From contig NZ_JAUSTW010000005.1 in the NCBI RefSeq assembly GCF_030813055.1, forward strand, positions 186,001 to 250,000: a DNA stretch of 64,000 bases, given 5' to 3'. A model generated the notes under the pieces. That model did no database searches, was not told the DNA's origin, and saw only the letters and a program-made list of their open reading frames with translations. Positions 44,041 to 53,820 of this stretch are shown here, piece after piece. Source of the DNA: Neobacillus ginsengisoli (GTDB lineage Bacteria > Bacillota > Bacilli > Bacillales_B > DSM-18226). Position 1 is the stretch's first letter. Every line of letters starts with the position of its first letter. A program made the translations under genes and the position numbers.

Positions 44041-44074
44041 GTAATCATTAATAACAAATAAAGGAGAAATTTTG

Positions 44075-44692
44075 ATGGGTGAACTTGTGAGAAAATTCCG
44101 AAATATTCCAACTACCTGTATTTCTGATGCAATGGATGGATTAAACAATTTACATCCCTCTATTAAACCTCTAAAGGAAGAATACAAGCTTGTCGGTAGA
44201 GCTTTAACGGTTAAGATTCCTGTCGGGGATAATCTAGCTGTCTTAAAAGCTATTAGAGAAGCGAAACCGGGCGATATTATCGTCATTGATGCAAAAGGTG
44301 ATCAATATCGGGCGATTGCAGGCGATTTTGTTGTCGGAATGGCACAAACCCTTAGTGTTGCAGGCTTAGTCGTCGATGGTGTCATCCGCGATATCGTCGG
44401 TATTAAAGCATTGAATTTTCCCGTCTTTTCAAAAGGTACGGCTGTCGCAGCAAGCGGTAAAGCTGGAGTTGGCGAAATAAACGTACCGATCTCCTGCGGT
44501 GGCACTACGATCCATCCCGTAGATATCATTGTCGGGGATGCTGACGGTGTCGTTGTCATTCCACAATCCATTGAACAAGAAGTCTTAGCCAAATCACTGG
44601 AAAAATTGAAGACAGATCAAATTCGCGAAGAAAAAATTGCTGGAAATCCAGAAGAGATTATCAAATACTTAGATAAAATGCTAACAAAATAA
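44075..44692 (+). CDS. RraA-like protein (HMG/CHA aldolase family)
   Basis: 205 residues. RraA fold with CISDAMDG near residue 14, GDNLAVLKAI near 49, GDIIVIDAKGD near 65-75, VDGVIRDIVGI near 107-117 (Arg/Asp of the active site), and GG.TIHPVDIIVGDADGVVVIP near 150. May be a 4-hydroxy-4-methyl-2-oxoglutarate aldolase or oxaloacetate decarboxylase, or an RNase E-inhibitor-like protein without partner here. AAGGAG before ATG 44075. Followed 22 bp later by a carbonic-anhydrase-like gene. Confidence 0.9.
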   Translation: MGELVRKFRNIPTTCISDAMDGLNNLHPSIKPLKEEYKLVGRALTVKIPVGDNLAVLKAIREAKPGDIIVIDAKGDQYRAIAGDFVVGMAQTLSVAGLVVDGVIRDIVGIKALNFPVFSKGTAVAASGKAGVGEINVPISCGGTTIHPVDIIVGDADGVVVIPQSIEQEVLAKSLEKLKTDQIREEKIAGNPEEIIKYLDKMLTK

Positions 44693-44714
44693 TCTTCATT
44701 AAGGAGAGATTTCA

Positions 44715-45227
44715 ATGATTATTCCCTACAATGGTATATCACCATCCATACACGATTCTGTTTTTGTAGCACCAGGTGCCTTTCTTATTGGAGACATCAA
44801 GGTTGGAAAGGATTCGACGATTTGGTTTAATGCCGTTTTACGCGGTGACGAAGGTCCTATTAAGATTGGCGAACAATGCAGTATCCAGGATAACACCACC
44901 ATTCATTTATATGAAGGTTCTCCAGTTGAGATTGGAGACGGTGTTACTGTGGGTCATAACGTGATTTTACATGGCTGTAAGGTTGGCAGCCGTTCGATAA
45001 TCGGGATGGGCTCCACGATATTAGACAATGTGGAAATTGGCGAGGAATGCATTATCGGTGCCAACACGCTGCTAACCAGCGGGATTAAAATACCTCCCCG
45101 CTCACTCGTGGTTGGCTCCCCTGGGAAAGTTGTACGTGAATTGAAAGAAAAAGACCTGCAAATGATCCAAATGTCGATTGACGTTTATGTGCAAAAAGGA
45201 AAAGAGTTTAGAGAGATACTGAAATAA
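44715..45227 (+). CDS. gamma-class carbonic anhydrase-like protein (YtoA type)
   Basis: 170 residues, left-handed beta helix of hexapeptide repeats: FNAVLRGDEGPIKIGEQCSI near residue 38-57, TTIHLYEG (metal His near 62-65), VGHNVILHGCKVGSRSIIGMG near 79-99 (two further His), and GSPGKVVREL near 137. Zinc ligands are all present. AAGGAG before the ATG; shares a transcript with the RraA-like gene. Confidence 0.92.
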   Translation: MIIPYNGISPSIHDSVFVAPGAFLIGDIKVGKDSTIWFNAVLRGDEGPIKIGEQCSIQDNTTIHLYEGSPVEIGDGVTVGHNVILHGCKVGSRSIIGMGSTILDNVEIGEECIIGANTLLTSGIKIPPRSLVVGSPGKVVRELKEKDLQMIQMSIDVYVQKGKEFREILK

Positions 45228-45287
45228 ATTTTCGGATTAAAACGAATAAGCACTCTGGATACAGGAAACCCGATTTTCCCCTATAAT

Positions 45288-45335
45288 AAACAACCAAGGA
45301 CCGCTTCATAAGTGGTCCTTGGTTGTTTATTTTTG
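45288..45335. terminator. bidirectional terminator
   Basis: AAACAACCAAGGACC and GGTCCTTGGTTGTTT are perfect 15-bp arms with an 11-nt loop between convergent genes. Confidence 0.95.
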
Positions 45336-45343
45336 GTAAAGTC

Positions 45344-46747
45344 TTATTTCCGATCCATATCTTTAATTGCCTCCGATAAAGCATCCCAAATAATTTCAAC
45401 GTCATCCTCATCGGTACGCCAATTACTGAAAGCTGCACGAATTGCAGGTGTACCTTTGTACAAGGTTGGTGTCATAAACACCCGTCCATCTTGTTTTAAT
45501 AAGTCAAGATATTTATGAATGACATCCATTGTTATTCCTTCTGTCGCTAGCGTAAAACAAACGACATTCAATCTGGTCGGTGCTGCCAATCGGAAAAATG
45601 TACTTTCTGCCACCCGTTTAGTTAGCAGCTGTGCCATTTCTACATTTCGTTCAACAATTTCCCGATATCCGACTTTCCCATATGCATTTAGGGTAAACCA
45701 TGCGGGAAGAGCACGAAAACGACGGGAATTTTCAGGTGTCAGGTGAACAAATTCCGGATTATCAATCGAATTACCAAGATAAGCGGCATTGTTTTGGAAA
45801 ACTTCCACTTGTATATCCTTATGGCGGGTAAACTGCATGGCAGAATCATAGGGAACATTAAGCCATTTGTGTGCATCAATGGTAATGGAGTCTGCTTGAT
45901 CAAGACCGTCAACCAACTCATGATACTTCGGAGAGCATGCCGCAAATCCACCGAATGCTGCATCGACGTGTAACCAAAAGGTATATTCATCCTTCAGCTT
46001 CACAATTTCTCTAAGATTATCAAAATCTACTGTATTCACTGTCCCTGCATTTGCGACAACGATACAAGGCTCCCCTTTCAGCTCTCTCAGAAACTCTCTT
46101 AATCTTGATATATCAATGGCTTCTCTATCAGGCAAACACGGGATACTTTGAACCGACTCTCTTCCCATTCCAAGCATTGAGAGTGCCTTATAAATGCTGG
46201 AATGGGCACAGCCGCTGACAACTTTCATTTTTGGAAGCAAAAATAACCCCTGTTGCGAAACATTAATCCCATGCTGATGTCCGAACCATTGCCTTGCAAT
46301 GGCAAGACCGACAAAATTCGCCATTGTCGCACCCGAGACGAAAGATCCGCTATAATTTTTAGGTAGTTGAAATAATTCCTTTAACATATCGATAGTTTCC
46401 AGCTCGACCTTCCCTGCAACAGAATCATCTGTACTGGCAACATTTTGATCATAAACGCTAACAAGCCAATCACCAGCAATCGCTGCGGGGGTTGCACCAC
46501 CTGTAACAAAACCCAAGTATCGGGAACCAGCACTTCCACTGAGAAAGGCAGCATATTTTTCTTTGAAGTTTTCTAGAGCATTCATAGCTCCTATACCTTC
46601 AACAGGAAGTTTATCTCTTTGGAGCGTTGGCGGTTGGAATGCTGCTGCCCGAGACTCAAGGCCCTCAAAAAAATGGATAGATTCCTTTATAATTTGTTCT
46701 AAAATCATTTGAATCACATTGAAATCTTCGTTCATTTTTTTTACCAT
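45344..46747 (-). CDS. PLP-dependent decarboxylase (group II, aromatic-L-amino-acid type)
   Basis: 467 residues, full length. Group II decarboxylase features: GFVSGGATPAA-like GFVTGGATPAA near residue 85, GSFVSGATMANFVGL near 138-152, LHVDAAFGGFAA near 250-261, and SITIDAHKWLNVPYD with the PLP-binding Lys near 293. It decarboxylates an aromatic or related L-amino acid; the substrate is not fixed by sequence. GGGGG lies 7 nt before the ATG. The flavin reductase gene upstream is separate. Confidence 0.9.
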   Translation of the reverse strand: MVKKMNEDFNVIQMILEQIIKESIHFFEGLESRAAAFQPPTLQRDKLPVEGIGAMNALENFKEKYAAFLSGSAGSRYLGFVTGGATPAAIAGDWLVSVYDQNVASTDDSVAGKVELETIDMLKELFQLPKNYSGSFVSGATMANFVGLAIARQWFGHQHGINVSQQGLFLLPKMKVVSGCAHSSIYKALSMLGMGRESVQSIPCLPDREAIDISRLREFLRELKGEPCIVVANAGTVNTVDFDNLREIVKLKDEYTFWLHVDAAFGGFAACSPKYHELVDGLDQADSITIDAHKWLNVPYDSAMQFTRHKDIQVEVFQNNAAYLGNSIDNPEFVHLTPENSRRFRALPAWFTLNAYGKVGYREIVERNVEMAQLLTKRVAESTFFRLAAPTRLNVVCFTLATEGITMDVIHKYLDLLKQDGRVFMTPTLYKGTPAIRAAFSNWRTDEDDVEIIWDALSEAIKDMDRK

Positions 46748-46835
46748 TTCATTACCCCCTGAACGGACAATTATTGATTATGTTTTTGGTTAAATGAAAG
46801 GAATTAAGGTACTGAGTAACACAGCCTTACCACTA

Positions 46836-47315
46836 TTAGGGTTCGGTCGGTTCAATTGCTGTTAATTCCCGATATTTACCCTGATAGTATAGTAGCGGGT
46901 CCCCTTCGCTTACTTTCAAATCGGTTACTTCTCCAATAAATAAAACATGATCGCCAGCCTCGACTTCGTTATATAATGTACAGGTAATGTTGGCCAATGC
47001 ATCTTGAATAACTGGCAATTCATTAAATTGTTCGAAGCTGTACGGTGTGTCCCCCTTTAATTGACCGGCAAATCTCATCGATTCAGCTTGTTGATTGCCA
47101 GCTAAGAAACTAACAGCAAACTTTTTTGATTCTTGAATAAGCCCAAGCATTTTTGCCCTTTTATCAATGGAAACCAAAATCAGCTTTGGATTTAACGAAA
47201 CAGAAACGAAGGCATTAGCTGTCATCCCATGCGCCTCACCCTTCACTTCCGTTGAAACTACTGTAATCCCTGTTGCAAATTTTCCCATGGCATTTCGAAA
47301 AAAACGATCATCCAA
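46836..47315 (-). CDS. flavin reductase-domain protein (HpaC-like)
   Basis: 159 residues. Flavin-reductase fold: FRNAMGKFATGITVVST near residue 5-21, HGMTANAFVSVSLNPKLILVSI near 29-50, FAVSFLAGNQQ near 66. Such proteins reduce FMN or FAD with NAD(P)H for two-component monooxygenases; the HpaB-like oxygenase at 53821 is the natural partner in the window, but 6.5 kb away. The start is TTG after GAGGTG. Confidence 0.88.
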   Translation of the reverse strand: MDDRFFRNAMGKFATGITVVSTEVKGEAHGMTANAFVSVSLNPKLILVSIDKRAKMLGLIQESKKFAVSFLAGNQQAESMRFAGQLKGDTPYSFEQFNELPVIQDALANITCTLYNEVEAGDHVLFIGEVTDLKVSEGDPLLYYQGKYRELTAIEPTEP

Positions 47316-47547
47316 ATTGTAACACCTCTATTCATGATTATTTTTTGTATATTCAGAATACATTTTATTTTAATTTTTTTCTACTTATAGGCACCTGAAA
47401 GCGATATTTTAAAGGAATATGAAAGAAGATTAAAACAAAAAGACCAAACATATCATTCATGTCAGGTCTAAAAATCCATTAAAGACAAGTGATCAAACGG
47501 GGATTATGTATGAATAAAGCTTCTACCACTGTAATCAAGCTTGAAAA

Positions 47548-48264
47548 TTAATTTCCCCGGCGTGCGAAATCAACAAATCGAAACTTGTCCAGTCGGTGTC
47601 GGGATTCTGTGTATTGGAACAAGCTCATATCTTCTAAATACACATAGTTTTTGACCACGACAACATGCTTATAGTCTTTTAAATCCAAATAACAATAATC
47701 TTCCTCAGTAGGTTCATCTACTGTGATTTCCTTCTTAGCAAAGCTAATTTTAAGACCCGCTTCATGCTCAAGATATTCATAGATGGATCCTTCGCAAATC
47801 TCCGTTGTCAAATTCGGAACTACTTTTTTAATAAAAAAATCTTTATCTAAAATAATCCGCTCATGTTCCATTTCCCTCGAACGGATTACTTTCCAAACGG
47901 TATCCTTGCTAGAAATATGCAACTGTTTTTGGAGATATTCATCCGGCTGAATTTCCTCGAGCTTGTTGACGATTGTTTTCCAAGGCCTGCCCATTTTTTG
48001 AGCAATTTCTTTGAAACTGACCAAACCGGAAACAGGAAAATCGTAACGGCTTACATCAAGTACAAACGAACCCTTGCCTTTCACCTTTTGGATGTAGCCA
48101 TTTTGTGAAAGCAAATTTAACGCTTTTCGAATCGTTTCTCTTGATGTGTGGTATTGTTCGACTAATTCATTTTCAGATGGAAGCTTGGTATTCGGCTTCA
48201 TCCTCCCGGATTGTATTTGATTGACCAATTCATCATAGATTGATAAAAACTTATTTTCTCTCAT
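47548..48264 (-). CDS. treR: trehalose operon repressor TreR
   Basis: 238 residues, GntR/HutC family: N-terminal wHTH (SENELVEQYHTSRETIRKAL, residues 30-49) and a UTRA effector domain. B. subtilis TreR is released from its operators by trehalose-6-phosphate. Last gene of treP-treA-treR; 110 bp after treA. Its likely operators flank the treP promoter at 51700-51750. Confidence 0.93.
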   Translation of the reverse strand: MRENKFLSIYDELVNQIQSGRMKPNTKLPSENELVEQYHTSRETIRKALNLLSQNGYIQKVKGKGSFVLDVSRYDFPVSGLVSFKEIAQKMGRPWKTIVNKLEEIQPDEYLQKQLHISSKDTVWKVIRSREMEHERIILDKDFFIKKVVPNLTTEICEGSIYEYLEHEAGLKISFAKKEITVDEPTEEDYCYLDLKDYKHVVVVKNYVYLEDMSLFQYTESRHRLDKFRFVDFARRGN

Positions 48265-48373
48265 TTGTTATCACCAACAATTTCAACTGATAGAAAAAGG
48301 GGTATCTAATATGCCCCATTTTCATTTCTTCCTATTTTATTGTACAGAGAAACTGCGGTTTAAGCAAAGTTGG

Positions 48374-50059
48374 TTATTTTTTTAAATGAAAGACAACGGA
48401 TTCATAAGGCCTTAACTTGAAGCTTTGGATCGTTTCAGCTGAATCCGGATAATTCGTGATCAATTTTTTTACGGAATAGCCGTGAAGGTCAATGCTGCTT
48501 GGTAGTGAAAAGCTTGTATTAGAATCGTAAAAATTGTTAATCACGAGAAGTTTTTCATCTTCACCGTTACGGACATACGCAAAAATAGCGGGATGGTCTT
48601 CTAAAATTAATAGATAATCCCCATCCGTGATGATGTTATATTGTTTGCGCAGCTGAATGAGCTTTTGGTAATGATAAAAAACTGAGTTTGTGTCATTAAC
48701 GGCGTTTTCAACATTAATTTCATGGTAATTCGGTGCTACATTGATCCACGGGGTTCCTGTTGTAAACCCCCCGTACGGTCGGTTGTTCCACTGAACCGGA
48801 GTCCGGGAGTTGTCGCGTGATTTTTGTTTTAAAATGGTAAGGATCTCGGAATCACTTTGCCCTTGTTCCCGCATGTATTTATAGGTGTTTAATGTTTCCA
48901 CATCACGATAGTCTTCTATCCTGCCGAATTTCGGATTCGTCATCCCGATTTCTTCCCCTTGATAAATAAAAGGCGTTCCCTGCATCATGTGAATCGTAGT
49001 AGCAAGCATTTTAGCGGATTCTGTCCGGTATTCGCTGTCATTGCCATAGCGGGAAACAATCCTCGGCTGGTCATGATTGCACCAAAATAACGCGTTCCAA
49101 CCGCCTCCTTGGTGCATTTCAAATTGCCATTTGGAAAGAATTTGTTTTAGAGATTGAAAATCGAAATCGGCTTCCGACCATTTGTTTCCATTTGAATAGT
49201 CCACTTTTAAATGATGGAAGTTGAACGTCATGCTGAGCTCATGGCTGTCAGGATTGGAATATTGGATACAATTCCCGATGGTGGTTGAGGACATTTCTCC
49301 CACTGTTAGTGCATCATTTTTGGAAAACACCTCACGATTCATCTCATGGAGGTATTCATGGATTTTAGGACCATCCGTGTAAAACTTTCGTCCGTCTCCA
49401 GGGGGAATGGTTCCATCGTCCTCAGGGAAGCGCAGATCCTTGGAAATAAGATTAATTACGTCTAACCGGAAGCCGTCAACCCCTTTATCAAACCAGAAAT
49501 TCATCATTTGATAAACTCTTTGGCGGACGGTTTCGTTTTCCCAGTTTAAATCGGCCTGGGTGACATCGAATAAGTGCAAATAATATTGGCCCGATTTTTC
49601 ATCATATTCCCAGGCGGATCCTCCGAACTTCGATACCCAATTGTTCGGCTCGCTCCCGTTCGGCTTCGGATCACGCCAAATATAAAAGTCGCGATATAGA
49701 TTGTTTTTTGAGGAGCTTGCTTGTTTGAACCATTCATGTTCGGTTGATGTGTGATTGACGACAATGTCCATGATGATTTTGATGTTGCGCATATGGGCTT
49801 CGCTCAAGAGATAATCGAAGTCCTCCATCGTTCCGTATTCATCGTGAATACTATAGTAATTGCTGATATCGTACCCGTTATCCCGCTGGGGCGACTGGTA
49901 AATCGGCGTCAGCCACAATACATCTACACCAAGTTCCTTTAAATAATCTAGCTTCTCAATAATTCCATTGAGATCCCCTACACCATTTCCTGTCGTATCA
50001 TAGAAACTCTTTGGATAAATTTGATAAACAGTCGCTTTTTTCCACCAAGGCTGTTTCAT
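48374..50059 (-). CDS. treA: trehalose-6-phosphate hydrolase TreA
   Basis: 561 residues, glycoside hydrolase family 13: YQIYPKSFYDTTGNGVGDLNG near residue 13-33, DIVVNHTS near 98, GVDGFRLDVIN (nucleophile Asp near 200), VGEMSST (Glu near 255), and CNHDQPR near 327. It splits trehalose-6-P into glucose and glucose-6-P in the cytosol. The GH13 length and operon fit treA. Confidence 0.96.
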   Translation of the reverse strand: MKQPWWKKATVYQIYPKSFYDTTGNGVGDLNGIIEKLDYLKELGVDVLWLTPIYQSPQRDNGYDISNYYSIHDEYGTMEDFDYLLSEAHMRNIKIIMDIVVNHTSTEHEWFKQASSSKNNLYRDFYIWRDPKPNGSEPNNWVSKFGGSAWEYDEKSGQYYLHLFDVTQADLNWENETVRQRVYQMMNFWFDKGVDGFRLDVINLISKDLRFPEDDGTIPPGDGRKFYTDGPKIHEYLHEMNREVFSKNDALTVGEMSSTTIGNCIQYSNPDSHELSMTFNFHHLKVDYSNGNKWSEADFDFQSLKQILSKWQFEMHQGGGWNALFWCNHDQPRIVSRYGNDSEYRTESAKMLATTIHMMQGTPFIYQGEEIGMTNPKFGRIEDYRDVETLNTYKYMREQGQSDSEILTILKQKSRDNSRTPVQWNNRPYGGFTTGTPWINVAPNYHEINVENAVNDTNSVFYHYQKLIQLRKQYNIITDGDYLLILEDHPAIFAYVRNGEDEKLLVINNFYDSNTSFSLPSSIDLHGYSVKKLITNYPDSAETIQSFKLRPYESVVFHLKK

Positions 50060-50083
50060 TGTATTACACCACCAATTTTTTAG

Positions 50084-50120
50084 AGATTAGACCTCTTTGG
50101 TCCTCCAGAGGGTCTAATCT
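50084..50120. other. hairpin between treP and treA
   Basis: AGATTAGACC and GGTCTAATCT are perfect 10-bp arms with a 17-nt loop. On the minus strand no T-run follows, so it is probably an mRNA-processing or stabilising element giving different treP and treA levels. Confidence 0.55.
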
Positions 50121-50129
50121 ATTTTTATT

Positions 50130-51545
50130 TTATTGATTTGCATTATTTTTACGGTTGAATTTTGAAAATACAAAGGTTAAAACAATTGGCACGACAATGG
50201 CGATCGCCATACCGATAAAGAATGGGCCCCAATTCTGCGGAAAGATTGATAAGAACGCAGGTAATCCCCCTACACCAACAGATGGTGCTTTTACCCCATT
50301 AATCGTGATGAACATACCCGCAATCGCTGAACCAATGATGGCTGAGAAAAAGGCAAAGCGGAATCGTAAATTCACTCCAAACATAGCGGGTTCGGTAATC
50401 CCTAGGTAAGCTGAAATAGCGGACGTTAACGAAAGTCCTTTTACCTTTTCATCCTTTGCAATAAACATCATCGCTAAAGCAGCTGAGCCCTGTGCAATAT
50501 TGGATAGAGCTACCATCGGCCATAGGAAGGTACTGCCTGTGCTGCCGATTAATTGTAAATCAACTGCAAGGAATGTATGATGCATCCCAGTAATAACGAG
50601 CGGTGCGTACAGCAAACCATAAATTAATCCGCCAATTGCCGGTACTGCATGGAAAATGCCAACGACAGCAGCAGTGATAACTTTAGCAATCGCAAATGTA
50701 ATCGGTCCAATCGCAATAAATGATAGGAATCCTGTTACCAATAAAGCAATCGGTGCTACAAGGAGTAACTGAAATGCATCCGGGATCCGTTTCTTTAAGA
50801 AAATTTCCATTTTGGATAACACATAAGATGCCACTAAAACCGGTAAAACTTGTCCTTGATAGCCCACTTTTTGAATATGAAGACCGAATAAGTTCCAGGT
50901 TGGTATTTCTTTGGTTGCGCCATATGCCCAGGCATTTAATAGGTCGGGATGCACGAGCATTAGCCCGAGAACAATACCTAATAAAGGGTTTCCGCCAAAC
51001 TTCCTTACAGCCGACCAGCCGATTAATCCCGGTAAGAAGGTGAAGGAGGTGTTGGCAATTAAATTAATAATGCTTGCAAAGTCCTTCCATTGCGGATAAA
51101 CGTCTACCAAGGATTTTTTATCATAGAAAATTCCCGGTCCAGTTAAGACATTGTTAATCCCCATCAATAAACCGGCCGTAACGATCGCAGGCAAAATGGG
51201 TATAAAGATATCTGCAAGCGTTTTGATTGCACGCTGCAAAGGGTTCAAGTTCTTTTCGGCGGCATCCTTAATGTCTTGCTTCGTTGCGTGCCCAATACCG
51301 GTCATTTCAACCATTTCTTCATAAACTTTGTCAACGGTCCCCTGACCGATTACGACTTGGAACTGTCCGTTTGTAGAGAAGGAGCCTTTGACTAAATCAA
51401 TCTTTTCGAGTGCCTCTTTGTTCACTTTTCCTTCATCTACTAATGCAAAGCGAAGGCGTGTTACGCAATGGGTAGCTGCTGCGATGTTCTCTTTACCGCC
51501 AACAGCCTCAACGATTTGTTCTACGGATTGTTTATTGACTGCCAT
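50130..51545 (-). CDS. treP: PTS trehalose-specific EIIBC component TreP
   Basis: 471 residues. The EIIB domain starts the protein with phosphoryl-accepting Cys in THCVTRLRF (near residue 27); the EIIC domain has about 10 TM with GITEPAMFGVNLRFRF near 380. No EIIA is attached; a glucose-type EIIA must be supplied in trans. It imports and phosphorylates trehalose. GGGGG precedes the ATG. Confidence 0.96.
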   Translation of the reverse strand: MAVNKQSVEQIVEAVGGKENIAAATHCVTRLRFALVDEGKVNKEALEKIDLVKGSFSTNGQFQVVIGQGTVDKVYEEMVEMTGIGHATKQDIKDAAEKNLNPLQRAIKTLADIFIPILPAIVTAGLLMGINNVLTGPGIFYDKKSLVDVYPQWKDFASIINLIANTSFTFLPGLIGWSAVRKFGGNPLLGIVLGLMLVHPDLLNAWAYGATKEIPTWNLFGLHIQKVGYQGQVLPVLVASYVLSKMEIFLKKRIPDAFQLLLVAPIALLVTGFLSFIAIGPITFAIAKVITAAVVGIFHAVPAIGGLIYGLLYAPLVITGMHHTFLAVDLQLIGSTGSTFLWPMVALSNIAQGSAALAMMFIAKDEKVKGLSLTSAISAYLGITEPAMFGVNLRFRFAFFSAIIGSAIAGMFITINGVKAPSVGVGGLPAFLSIFPQNWGPFFIGMAIAIVVPIVLTFVFSKFNRKNNANQ

Positions 51546-51678
51546 GTTTCTTTCCCCCTGTTACCGTTTACATTTCACCAAAAAGGAAACGGATTGTTTA
51601 CATATAAATTAGTTTTTTGTCCTTTGCCAGCCTAGCATGTACGGTTTCTTCTAATTAATACCCAAATCTTACATTCTA

Positions 51679-51692
51679 CTAAATCGCTTTCA
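51679..51692 (-). promoter_or_regulatory. candidate CcpA cre site in the treP leader
   Basis: The minus strand reads TGAAAGCGATTTAG, close to the cre consensus. It lies downstream of the treP transcription start, where CcpA binding would block elongation when glucose is present. Confidence 0.5.
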
Positions 51693-51699
51693 AAAACAA

Positions 51700-51712
51700 C
51701 TTGTATATACAG
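51700..51712. promoter_or_regulatory. TreR operator
   Basis: CTTGTATATACAG contains the TreR core TTGTATATACA. A second, inverted copy is at 51738-51750, so TreR could bind as paired dimers. Confidence 0.85.
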
Positions 51713-51729
51713 GCTTCCTTTCTGGTATT

Positions 51730-51758
51730 ATCTTATCCTGTATATACAAGTTTGTCAA
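51730..51758 (-). promoter_or_regulatory. SigA promoter of the tre operon
   Basis: On the minus strand TTGACA, a 17-bp spacer and TAAGAT. The spacer contains the second TreR operator, so bound TreR would block RNA polymerase. Confidence 0.85.
51738..51750. promoter_or_regulatory. TreR operator within the promoter spacer
   Basis: CTGTATATACAAG, the reverse complement of the operator at 51700-51712, 25 bp away from it. Confidence 0.85.
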
Positions 51759-51858
51759 CAAGAAAAAAACTGTTTAAAAGTGTTTATTGAGAACCCTTTC
51801 AAACAGCTGCTATTATTGCTTAATGCTATAAGCTTTTCATAGGATATATTGATATTAC

Positions 51859-52731
51859 TTAAACGCGATCTACTGATTTCATGAATTCCTTTACTATCCG
51901 TAAATATTCATCCGGTTCCTCGATGTATGGCATATGCGCACTTTTCTCGAAAACATGGAATTTAGAATGAGGAGTCTGACTGCTGTAATATTCTGTTGTT
52001 TCGGGTGTTGCCTCATCAAAACGGCCGCATGTAAAAAGAGTCGGGCAGGTGATTTCCTTTAATTGTTTGGTACAGTCAAAATCTTTTAGATTGCCTTTCA
52101 CATGGAATTCAGATGGACCCCACATGATATTGTACACTTCAGGATTCTTTAAATGTGACCCTTTTTTCAAGAATTCCGGGAAGGGATTCAATCGACAAAC
52201 GAATTGCTTATTAAATTCCTCAGTAGCTTCTTTATATTCTGCTGAATCAGTTGTTCCGATTTCTTCACATTTTTTTAACGTATCCTGAATTTCTTTTGGC
52301 AGCTTTTGGAGGTTCCGGTCTTGGTCCTTTTCCCATAATGGAGCACTTAAGCATGGGCTTGAAAAAATAACACTTTTAATTCCGCTTGGGTTGGTTAAGC
52401 AATATTCTGCCGCGAGTGTCGTGCCCCATGAATGACCAAGGATATGTACTTCATCAAGGTTAAGTGAGTTTCTAACCTGAGCTACTTCCTCAACGAACCG
52501 ATCAATTCGCCATAAGGAAGCATCCGATGGTCTGTCGGATTTTCCGCAACCTAACTGATCATAAAAAATTACGGGACGGTCTTCTTCAAGAACTTTTAAC
52601 CCTTGCAGCGAATAACAGGAAGAACCCGGTCCTCCATGTAAAATGATCACGGGAGTTTGTTTTGTGTTTTTATCAAATTTTTGATACCAAACCCTGCCTC
52701 CCGGTACCTCTACATATCCATTTTCATACAT
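51859..52731 (-). CDS. proline iminopeptidase-family alpha/beta hydrolase
   Basis: 290 residues, peptidase S33 family. Oxyanion-hole HGGPGSSCYSL near residue 32-42, YDQLGCGKSDRP near 57, nucleophile in LGHSWGTTLAAEYC near 99-112, catalytic Asp near CGRFDEATPE and His in EKSAHMPYIE. Cytosolic, removes N-terminal proline or acts on related peptides. Gene-free 51546-51699 lies between it and treP. Confidence 0.9.
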   Translation of the reverse strand: MYENGYVEVPGGRVWYQKFDKNTKQTPVIILHGGPGSSCYSLQGLKVLEEDRPVIFYDQLGCGKSDRPSDASLWRIDRFVEEVAQVRNSLNLDEVHILGHSWGTTLAAEYCLTNPSGIKSVIFSSPCLSAPLWEKDQDRNLQKLPKEIQDTLKKCEEIGTTDSAEYKEATEEFNKQFVCRLNPFPEFLKKGSHLKNPEVYNIMWGPSEFHVKGNLKDFDCTKQLKEITCPTLFTCGRFDEATPETTEYYSSQTPHSKFHVFEKSAHMPYIEEPDEYLRIVKEFMKSVDRV

Positions 52732-52975
52732 GCTTTTTCCCCCTAAAAATAAAGACCTATCGTAATATTATACAATTTTTTAAATTATAATAGTTCTTCT
52801 TTCTAATGTACTCCAAAAATTGATGTCGGCTTTCGCCACTCTTTTTCATTCAAAAGGGGAACATTATTTAATACCATTCAGTTTATGGAAATAATATCCT
52901 GCCTCTTTAGGTCAATAATAAAAGCCACCGAAAGGCAGCTTGAACTTTATATCTTGACACATTGGTTGAAGAATT

Positions 52976-53212
52976 TTACATACTTGTTTCTTTTTCTCCA
53001 ATTCTTTGTTTATGCTCAAGATACCCACTTATTTTTACTGATTTATTTTTATAAATTGAGCGTAAATTCATATCAATTAGTGATCCAGCAATTAACCCTA
53101 AAAAAACAACAGATATTGAAAAAACATCAGATCTTAAAGTGAAAAAGAGAGCTACAACGCATAAGGTTATACTAAAGAAAAATTCACTTACAAAAAAATG
53201 TATTTTTTCCAT
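52976..53212 (-). CDS. small two-TM membrane protein
   Basis: 78 residues. Two hydrophobic helices (FFFSITLCVVALFFTL; FSISVVFLGLIAGSLI) and a basic C-terminus (YKNKSVKISGYLEHKQRIGEK). AAGGAG lies 9 nt before ATG. No family recognised. The stretch 52732-52975 before it shows nothing else. Confidence 0.6.
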   Translation of the reverse strand: MEKIHFFVSEFFFSITLCVVALFFTLRSDVFSISVVFLGLIAGSLIDMNLRSIYKNKSVKISGYLEHKQRIGEKETSM

Positions 53213-53383
53213 ATTAGCACACTCCTTAAAATTTAATAAACTATAAGTTCTTTCATAAATGTCCGTTTCCTTCTATTTTTTGAATAATCCTACTTTGTAA
53301 TTAAAAAAATAAGACTTTTCTCCTTGTTGAAGAAATGCATTTCGTTAGAGTTCGGTTATCATTTTTAATTAATCTTAAACTAT

Positions 53384-53578
53384 TCAATTTTTAGTTGAAT
53401 CCGTATATTTATTTAAACAGTTTTTACATATACAATGTTTTCTTCTACTTTCTCCAGGAACTAATTCAAAGATTTCATTAGGAAATTTTTCAATGTCACA
53501 CCAGCAGTTACCATGTTCTCCCGCACCTGTCATACACTCGTTTTCTTCTCCGCATATTGGACAATATTTATTAGCCAC
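53384..53578 (-). CDS. cysteine-rich CWC-family small protein
   Basis: 64 residues with the CWC pattern: CPICGEENECM, HGNCWCDIEKFP and HCICKNC, eight Cys that should bind zinc. The start is GTG 53578, since GAGGAGGGG lies 6 nt upstream; a longer frame to 53698 has no support. Function unknown. Confidence 0.8.
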   Translation of the reverse strand: MANKYCPICGEENECMTGAGEHGNCWCDIEKFPNEIFELVPGESRRKHCICKNCLNKYTDSTKN

Positions 53579-53820
53579 TAACAACCCCTCCTCAATTGTA
53601 TTGTAGCATTGCACCCGTTGGTGAAGGTAGTTGTTCTTATTGAATAAGATTTGTACAACTGACATAATGCATAGGTTTTTTCCCATATCCAATCCCATGG
53701 AAATAAAGGCTTATCCAAACATAAAAAGTAAGAACAAGCATTCATGCTTTCCAATAAAATGAAACTAGCTGGACTAGCACGATATTTGGTGAAGTTTTCT
53801 AATGAAAATGGAGTGGGAAT

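Noticed and set aside
52745..52880. Minus-strand small frame starting MKKSGESRHQFLEYIR
   Set aside because: No ribosome site and no terminator or conservation clue; likely chance.
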